Position numbers and translations under genes: made by a program. This document shows positions 58,937 to 64,000 of a DNA stretch of 64,000 bases, one piece after another; position 1 is the first letter of the stretch, and each line of letters opens with the position of its first letter. The notes under the pieces are model-generated. The model ran no database searches. It worked only from the letters and a program-made list of their open reading frames with translations, and had not been told where the DNA came from. The stretch comes from Streptomyces sp. NBC_01775 (GTDB lineage Bacteria; Actinomycetota; Actinomycetes; Streptomycetales; Streptomycetaceae). Where the stretch lies: contig NZ_CP109104.1 in the NCBI RefSeq assembly GCF_035917675.1, forward strand, positions 3,162,001 to 3,226,000, read 5' to 3'.

Positions 58937-58949
58937 GAGGGCTCGGACG

Positions 58950-59969
58950 ATGCGCCGCTACGGCAAGCACACCGACGAGGACGACATCCGTGTCCGCCCC
59001 TCCCGCCGCGGCACCCGCCCGCGCACCCACACCCGCCCCAAGCACGAGGACGCCACCGAGGGCCTCGTCCTGACCGTCGACCGGGGCCGGCTGACGGTCC
59101 TGGTCGAGGGCCGTACGGTCACCGCGATGAAGGCCCGTGAGCTGGGCCGCAAGGGCGTGGTCGTCGGTGACAGGGTCGCGGTGGTCGGCGACCTGACCGG
59201 CGCCAGGGACACGCTGGCGCGCATCGTGCGCGTCGAGGAGCGCACCTCGGTGCTGCGCAGAACGGCGGACGACAACGACCCTTACGAGCGCATCATCGTC
59301 GCCAACGCCGACCAGCTCGCCATCGTCACGGCCCTGGCCGACCCCGAGCCGCGCCCCCGGATGATCGACCGCTGTCTGGTCGCCGCCTTCGACGCGGGCC
59401 TCGAACCGCTGCTCGTCCTCACCAAGTCCGACCTGGCCCCGGCCGGGCCGCTGCTGGAGGTCTATGCCCCGCTGGGCCTGCGCTACGTGGTCACCAGCAG
59501 GGACGAGCTGGCCGCGGGGCCGGGCACGGACGCCGTCCGCGAGCTGATGCGCAATCAGATCACTGTGTGCGTAGGGCACAGCGGAGTCGGCAAGACGACG
59601 CTGGTCAACGCGCTGGTTCCGAAGCGCCAGCGCGCCGTGGGCATCGTCAACGCCGTGACGGGGCGCGGGCGGCACACCACCACCTCGGCGCTCGCCCTTC
59701 CGCTGCCGCCCTCCGCTTCCGGCGAGGACGGCTGGGTCATCGACACTCCGGGCGTGCGCTCCTTCGGTCTGAATCACGTTCAACCGTCGCGGGTCCTCCA
59801 GGCGTTCCCCGACCTGGCGGAGGGCGCCGCCGGGTGCCCTCGCGGGTGCGGTCACCACGAGCAGGACTGTGCGCTGGACCAATGGGTCGCCGACGGCCAC
59901 GCGGATCCCGCCCGTCTCCAGTCGCTGCGCCGCCTGTTGGCGACGCGCGAGAGCCGCGAAGAGGATTGA
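58950..59969 (+). CDS. rsgA: ribosome small-subunit-dependent GTPase RsgA
   Basis: A 339-residue circularly permuted GTPase that checks 30S subunit maturation. An N-terminal OB-fold (about residues 36-105) precedes G4 LTKSD (157-161), which comes before G1 GHSGVGKTT (209-217) as expected for the permuted order; then GRGRHTTTS (G2) and IDTPGVRSF (G3). The C-terminal zinc site contains GCPRGCGHHEQDC. Starts 13 bp after aroA, so the two are an operon. Confidence 0.95.
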   Translation: MRRYGKHTDEDDIRVRPSRRGTRPRTHTRPKHEDATEGLVLTVDRGRLTVLVEGRTVTAMKARELGRKGVVVGDRVAVVGDLTGARDTLARIVRVEERTSVLRRTADDNDPYERIIVANADQLAIVTALADPEPRPRMIDRCLVAAFDAGLEPLLVLTKSDLAPAGPLLEVYAPLGLRYVVTSRDELAAGPGTDAVRELMRNQITVCVGHSGVGKTTLVNALVPKRQRAVGIVNAVTGRGRHTTTSALALPLPPSASGEDGWVIDTPGVRSFGLNHVQPSRVLQAFPDLAEGAAGCPRGCGHHEQDCALDQWVADGHADPARLQSLRRLLATRESREED

Positions 59970-60043
59970 TCGCTTCCGTTCGCCCGCCCCGGCATACTGT
60001 TTGCCTGCGCTTGACCCCAAAGGGAGTAACGGGAGGCTGAGCA

Positions 60044-60367
60044 ATGGCGTGGCTGCTGGTCATCGTCGCAGGGCTGCTGGAGACGGGCTTCGCGGTGTGT
60101 CTGAAGCTCTCCCACGGCTTTACCCGTCTTTGGCCGACAGTCGCCTTCTGCGCCTTCGCGCTCGGCAGCTTCGGGCTCTTGACCCTGGCCCTGCGCCGGC
60201 TGGACGTCGGCCCCGCATATGCCGTCTGGACGGGCATCGGCGCGGCAGGCACCGCCATCTACGGAATGGTCCTGCTCGGCGATGTGGTCTCCACGCTGAA
60301 GCTGGTCTCCATCAGCCTGGTCATCATAGGCGTCATCGGCCTCCAGCTCTCCGGCAGCGCCCACTGA
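60044..60367 (+). CDS. SMR-family small multidrug/guanidinium exporter (SugE/Gdx-like)
   Basis: A 107-residue four-helix transporter that acts as a dimer and exchanges protons for cations. The active-site Glu13 lies in GLLETGFAVCLKLSHGFTRL, with DVGPAYAVWTGIGAAGTAIY in helix 3. Helix-1 features and LKLSHG are closer to the SugE/Gdx (guanidinium) branch than to QacE-like drug pumps, but this is tentative. GGGAGG precedes the ATG. Nearby TetR is on the opposite strand and convergent. Confidence 0.9.
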   Translation: MAWLLVIVAGLLETGFAVCLKLSHGFTRLWPTVAFCAFALGSFGLLTLALRRLDVGPAYAVWTGIGAAGTAIYGMVLLGDVVSTLKLVSISLVIIGVIGLQLSGSAH

Positions 60368-60447
60368 AGCGAACCGGACCCCGAACGCAAAAGCCGCCAG
60401 GCATCCGGGCACCCCGAGCGACTCAGCAGTGCCCGGCGGCCGGCTCC

Positions 60448-61122
60448 CTAACCACTCCCCAGCAACGCCCTGACGATCTCGTCGATCCGCCCGCACGGCT
60501 CCTCGTCCGGCTCCTCCCCCGGTGCGACGACGTACGACAGGGCGACCCGTAACCCCGTCTCGTAGGCCCGCTCAAGCTCTCGCTGCCCGGCCCCCGCCGC
60601 CATCGGCCCCACGCCCGTCGCGCCGTTGTGCGCGGCACCGCTCGCCGGGCCGCCGACCGGGAGCCACCCCACCTCCTCCAGCCCGGAGATCGCCCGGTGG
60701 CGCAGTAAAAGGGCGAGCCGCGCGGGCTCCCCGGCGATCCCCGGGCCGCTCCCCGGCGGCAGCGCGCTCCCCGGCGGCAGCGGCATCCGCGCGCCCCAGC
60801 ATCCGGTGAGCGCCGCGTGGACGATCGGCTCCTCGCGGGCCGCACGCAGCATCCAGTGCGCGGCAGCCGCGCAGCAGGCCGCGGGGTCCGCGCCGTCGCG
60901 CCCCGCCTCGGCGACGGCACGCGCCGTGCCGTCCAGGAAGTCCTCTACCAGCCGGTTGACGAGCGCCGCGCCAAGGCCCTCCTTACTTCCGAACTCGTTG
61001 TAGAGGGTCTGCCGCGACACACCGGCGGCAGCGGCCACATCGACCATCCGGACCCCCGCCCAGGGCCGCGCCCTGACCGCCGCATGGGCGGCTTCCAGCA
61101 AGGTCTCGCGTGCAGTAGGCAT
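60448..61122 (-). CDS. TetR-family transcriptional regulator
   Basis: A 224-residue repressor. N-terminal HTH: TLLEAAHAAVRARPWAGVRM, VDVAAAAGVSRQTLYNEFGS. The C-terminal ligand domain is Ala-rich and variable, with a Pro/Gly-rich insert (PLPPGSALPPGSGPG). GGGGAGG lies before the ATG at 61122. Divergent from hisN; it may regulate itself or the SMR gene, which converges on it. Ligand unknown. Confidence 0.9.
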   Translation of the reverse strand: MPTARETLLEAAHAAVRARPWAGVRMVDVAAAAGVSRQTLYNEFGSKEGLGAALVNRLVEDFLDGTARAVAEAGRDGADPAACCAAAAHWMLRAAREEPIVHAALTGCWGARMPLPPGSALPPGSGPGIAGEPARLALLLRHRAISGLEEVGWLPVGGPASGAAHNGATGVGPMAAGAGQRELERAYETGLRVALSYVVAPGEEPDEEPCGRIDEIVRALLGSG

Positions 61123-61256
61123 CGTCGCCTCCCCACCCCGAAGCCCCTCAGCCCGGCGGTGCGGCACAGAATTGACGCACCGCCACAAGGTGTCAATACA
61201 CCGCGCACGCGCATGGCCCTGTGGCCGGGGATAACCCCGCTCGATACTGTTCGCAC

Positions 61257-62051
61257 ATGCCGGACTACCACGATGATCTGCGTCTCGCCCACGTGCTGGC
61301 CGACGCCGCCGACGCCGCGACCATGGAGCGGTTCAAGGCTCTCGACCTCAAGGTCGAGACCAAGCCCGACATGACGCCGGTGAGCGAGGCCGACAAGGCG
61401 GCCGAGGAGCTGATCCGCACCTCGCTCCAGCGCACCCGCCCGCGGGACTCGGTCCTGGGCGAGGAGTTCGGCTCCGAGGGCCACGGCCCCCGCCGCTGGG
61501 TCATCGACCCGATCGACGGAACGAAGAACTACGTGCGCGGCGTCCCGGTGTGGGCGACGCTGATCGCGCTGACCGAGCTGGGCGAGGGCGGCGACCGCCC
61601 GGTGGTCGGCGTCGTCTCGGCGCCCGCGCTCCACCGCCGCTGGTGGGCCGCATTGGGCGGTGGCGCCTACACCGGCCGCAGCCTGACCAAGGCGACCCGC
61701 ATCGGGGTCTCGCAGGTCGCGGAGGTACGGGACGCCTCGTTCGCCTACTCCTCGCTGCACGGCTGGGAGGAGCGGGGCATGCTGGGCGGCTTCATGGATC
61801 TGTCGCGGGATTGCTGGCGCACGCGCGGCTACGGCGACTTCTGGCCGTACATGATGGTCGCCGAAGGCTCCGTGGACATGTGCGCGGAGCCCGAGCTGTC
61901 GCTGTGGGACATGGCCGCGAGCGCGATCATCGTGGAGGAGGCGGGCGGCGTCTTCACCGGCCTGGACGGAAACCCGGGCCCGCACAGCGGGAACGCGGCG
62001 GCGTCCAACGGCCTGCTGCACGAGGCGATGCTCAGCTACCTGACGTCATAG
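61257..62051 (+). CDS. hisN: histidinol-phosphatase, inositol monophosphatase-like (HisN)
   Basis: A 264-residue Mg2+-dependent phosphatase. Metal motifs: LGEEFG (67-72), WVIDPIDGTKNYVRG (DPIDGT 84-89), and the late LSLWDMAASAIIVEEAGG. Actinobacterial HisN performs the histidinol-phosphate step of histidine synthesis; other IMPase-like substrates cannot be excluded. TACTGT ends 6 nt before the ATG, so the mRNA is probably leaderless, which favours this start over one 36 bp upstream. Confidence 0.88.
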   Translation: MPDYHDDLRLAHVLADAADAATMERFKALDLKVETKPDMTPVSEADKAAEELIRTSLQRTRPRDSVLGEEFGSEGHGPRRWVIDPIDGTKNYVRGVPVWATLIALTELGEGGDRPVVGVVSAPALHRRWWAALGGGAYTGRSLTKATRIGVSQVAEVRDASFAYSSLHGWEERGMLGGFMDLSRDCWRTRGYGDFWPYMMVAEGSVDMCAEPELSLWDMAASAIIVEEAGGVFTGLDGNPGPHSGNAAASNGLLHEAMLSYLTS

Positions 62052-62318
62052 GCGGCTGCCGAACGTCGCAGGCAGCCACCTGACGCCGCAGACGTCCGGC
62101 GAACGTCGCAGCGGCCACCGAACATCGAAGCGGCTGCCTTAACCCGTAAGGGGACGGCCTGAGCTCGTCAGCGCCGGCCCGGCCGGCCGCGAGGACATCC
62201 CGGGGCGTGGGGCCCTTGTTGAGGGCCCTTCCGCATGTGAACATGAGAATCCGACCGCTTGTGACGTTGTGAATTCCTTCTCGAGGAGCGGGAATTCCAT
62301 CACGGAGGTGGCACCCTC
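62052..62318. repeat. degenerate repeats between hisN and the CBS gene
   Basis: Motifs such as CCGAACGTCGCAGG, GGCGAACGTCGCAGCGGCC and CGAACATCGAAGCGGCTGCC recur between 62057 and 62138. The remaining sequence holds the CBS gene promoter; no gene is seen. Confidence 0.5.
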
Positions 62319-62741
62319 ATGCCCGGTCATGTCCACGAAGCGATGACCACCCTGATCCTCACCATCGGACCCGAGCACACCCTCCGCCAGGCAGCTCAGC
62401 TCATGTCGGCGCGCCGCGTGGGCGCGGCCGTCGTCCTCGACCCCGACACCAGCGGGCTCGGCATTCTCACCGAGCGCGACATCCTCAACTCACTCGGCTC
62501 GGGCCAGGACCCCGACGAGGAGCGGGCGCACGCCCACACCACCACCGACGTCGTCTTCGCCACCAGGGCCTGGACCCTGGACGCTGCGGCCGAGGCCATG
62601 ACCCGCGGCGGCTTCCGACATCTGATCGTGCTCGACGAACGCGAGCCGGTGGGTGTCCTGTCGGTGCGCGACATCGTCCGGAACTGGTCGGACAGCAACA
62701 TCCCGGTGGCCCCGGACGCGCCAGGGACGGTGACCGTCTGA
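62319..62741 (+). CDS. CBS-domain pair protein
   Basis: A 140-residue protein made of two CBS motifs (HTLRQAAQLMSARRVGAAVV, LGILTERDIL; then RAWTLDAAAEAMTRGGFRHL, GVLSVRDIV). CBS pairs bind adenosine nucleotides and sense energy state. No other domain is present, so it must act on a partner. GGAGGTGGC precedes the ATG at 62319. Monocistronic. Confidence 0.9.
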   Translation: MPGHVHEAMTTLILTIGPEHTLRQAAQLMSARRVGAAVVLDPDTSGLGILTERDILNSLGSGQDPDEERAHAHTTTDVVFATRAWTLDAAAEAMTRGGFRHLIVLDEREPVGVLSVRDIVRNWSDSNIPVAPDAPGTVTV

Positions 62742-62779
62742 CCGTCTCGCTCACCGGCCCTCCGGTGGCGCACAACGCA

Positions 62780-62818
62780 CCGGAGGGACCGGAGCCCCAT
62801 GGCGTCCGGTCCCTCCGG
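62780..62818. terminator. bidirectional terminator between the CBS gene and catalase
   Basis: A perfect 14-bp stem CCGGAGGGACCGGA/TCCGGTCCCTCCGG (62780-62793 with 62805-62818), 11-nt loop, between convergent genes. Confidence 0.9.
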
Positions 62819-62843
62819 GCTCGTACGGCGAGCGGTCGGTCGA

Positions 62844-64000
62844 TCAGCCGCGAAGGGCCTGGACCGCGGCCTCCAGCCGCTTGCCGTAGTCGGGGTCCGC
62901 CTTGCGGAAGTTCTCGATCGCTCGCTGGGCGATGTCATCGCGGGAGACCGCCGCGAGGCCACCCGCGAGGTTGTCGATCAGCCTCTGCTTCTCGTCCTCC
63001 GACATCAGCCGGTAGAGGTTGCCCGCCTGTACGAAGTCGTCGTCCTCGGCGTGCGCGGGGGCGGGGTGGTCCTCGGTGGTGCCGCTGACAGCGAGGGGCT
63101 GCCAGCTCGCACGGCCGGTCTCGGCCGGGCCGCCGAAGCTGTTCGGCTCGTAGTTCTTCGCACCGCCGTGGCGGCCGTCGTACATGACACCGTCCCGGCC
63201 GTAGGTGCGGGCCACGGTCGCCTTCGGCTCGTTCACCGGCAGCAGGTCGGCGTTGATGCCGACGCGGTAGCGGTGCGCGTCACCGTAGGCGAAGAGGCGG
63301 CCCTGGAGCATCTTGTCCGGGGAGGGACCGATGCCCGGCACGAAGTGGTGCGGCGAGAAGATCGACTGCTCGGTCTCGGCGAAGATGTTCCGCGGGTTGC
63401 GGTTCAACTCCAGCTTGCCGATCTCGATCGTCGGGTAGTCCGCGTGCGGCCAGACCTTGGTCAGGTCGAACGGGTTGAAGCGGTAGTTCGCCGCCTCCGC
63501 CGCGGGCATGACCTGCACAGACACGGTCCAGGTCGGGAAGTCGCCCTGCTCGATGGACTCCCGCAGGTCACGCTGGTGGCTGTCGGGGTCCTTGCCGGCC
63601 AGCGTGTCGGCCTCGTCGGCGGTGAGGGTCTTGATGCCCTGGTCGGTCTTGAAGTGGTACTTGACCCAGAAGACCTCGCCGGCCTCGTTCGTCCACTGGA
63701 AGGTGTGCGAGCCGAAGCCGTCCATGTGGCGGTAGGACGCGGGGATGCCGCGGTCGCCGTGCAGCCAGGTCACCTGGTGCGTCGACTCGGGCGACAGGCC
63801 CCAGAAGTCCCACACGTTGTCCGGCTCCTGCGAGCCGGTGTACGGGTCGCGCTTCTGGGTGTGGATGAAGTCGGGGAACTTGATGGCGTCCTTGATGAAG
63901 AACACCGGGGTGTTGTTCCCCACCAGGTCGTAGTTGCCCTCTTCGGTGTAGAACTTCAAGGCGAAGCCGCGGGGGTCGCGCACCGCGTCGGCCGCGCCCA
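62844..64000 (-). CDS. katA: monofunctional heme catalase, N-terminus cut by window edge
   Basis: The visible 384 residues are the C-terminal four-fifths of a small-subunit (clade 3) catalase; the start and the distal His are off the right edge. Visible features: [40 protein letters not shown], the heme-contact and NADPH-binding barrel, and the proximal Tyr in [13 protein letters not shown]. The C-terminus [15 protein letters not shown] segment ([12 protein letters not shown]) is typical. It decomposes hydrogen peroxide in the cytoplasm. A regulator such as CatR is expected upstream, outside the window. Confidence 0.92.
   Translation of the reverse strand, partial: GAADAVRDPRGFALKFYTEEGNYDLVGNNTPVFFIKDAIKFPDFIHTQKRDPYTGSQEPDNVWDFWGLSPESTHQVTWLHGDRGIPASYRHMDGFGSHTFQWTNEAGEVFWVKYHFKTDQGIKTLTADEADTLAGKDPDSHQRDLRESIEQGDFPTWTVSVQVMPAAEAANYRFNPFDLTKVWPHADYPTIEIGKLELNRNPRNIFAETEQSIFSPHHFVPGIGPSPDKMLQGRLFAYGDAHRYRVGINADLLPVNEPKATVARTYGRDGVMYDGRHGGAKNYEPNSFGGPAETGRASWQPLAVSGTTEDHPAPAHAEDDDFVQAGNLYRLMSEDEKQRLIDNLAGGLAAVSRDDIAQRAIENFRKADPDYGKRLEAAVQALRG

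Noticed and set aside
59970..60043. possible guanidine riboswitch before the SMR gene
   Set aside because: The 74-bp leader has CAAAGGGAGTAACGGGAGG but no paired hairpins with the conserved loops; the aptamer cannot be supported.

Overview
High G+C content, many GTG starts, overlapping start/stop junctions, and the marker genes sodN, wblE, sigR-rsrA, dasR-dasABC and a cobalamin-controlled nrdAB identify this as chromosomal DNA of a Streptomyces species. From memory, the gene order matches, in reverse, the S. coelicolor block from about SCO5260 to SCO5206, so most of the window is conserved core chromosome. Both edges cut genes: a zinc-binding dehydrogenase on the left and a catalase on the right.

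Layout. 1-5 kb: dehydrogenase, a frameshifted Uma2-family gene, an F420-type oxidoreductase and a polar amino acid ABC importer. 5.6-14 kb: malic enzyme, two methyltransferases, the nickel superoxide dismutase gene with its maturation protease, a kinase/HEAT pair and an exporter. 14-19 kb: small protein, NUDIX hydrolase, two divergent paralogous HTH/TPR regulators and an amidase. 19.2-24.0 kb: a 4.75-kb serine-integrase element inserted in a D-cysteine desulfhydrase/ACC deaminase-like gene. 25-30.5 kb: anti-sigma/SigH, lipid kinase, wblE and a PdtaS-like kinase. 30.8-39.8 kb: SorC regulator with aldolase, then the N-acetylglucosamine/chitobiose block (SIS enzyme, dasD, dasC, dasB, dasA and divergent dasR). 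40-45 kb: carboxylate uptake (cstA-ybdD; DUF3311-symporter). 45-49 kb: nrdAB behind NrdR boxes and a B12 riboswitch, then def. 49.6-54.8 kb: TPR protein, HD/HD-GYP pair, rsrA-sigR. 55-64 kb: hydrolase, SRAP protein, M50 protease, aroA-rsgA, SMR transporter, TetR, hisN, CBS protein and catalase.

The most unusual feature is the integrative element. Both attachment junctions can be read directly. The reconstructed attP is a symmetric dyad (ACCAGT-N5-TGTAC-N8-GTACA-N5-ACTGGT) centred on the CC crossover. Integration split the host gene one codon before the GNKWRK segment that carries the PLP lysine. The element's right end supplies a different promoter region and a 62-codon N-terminus fused in frame to the host 3' part, so the target gene is rebuilt as a chimera. 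The element also carries an HTH/DUF397 pair with a TTA codon, three tightly overlapping small genes, and a 164-bp near-perfect inverted repeat of unknown role.

Regulation readable from sequence includes DasR (dre) sites between dasA and dasR plus a dre-like site near the PdtaS-like kinase; a SigR promoter upstream of a 55-codon N-terminal extension of sigR; NrdR boxes 31 bp apart before the riboswitch; a SigB-type promoter before the sigH operon; a structured sodN 3' UTR; and many strong bidirectional terminators between convergent genes.
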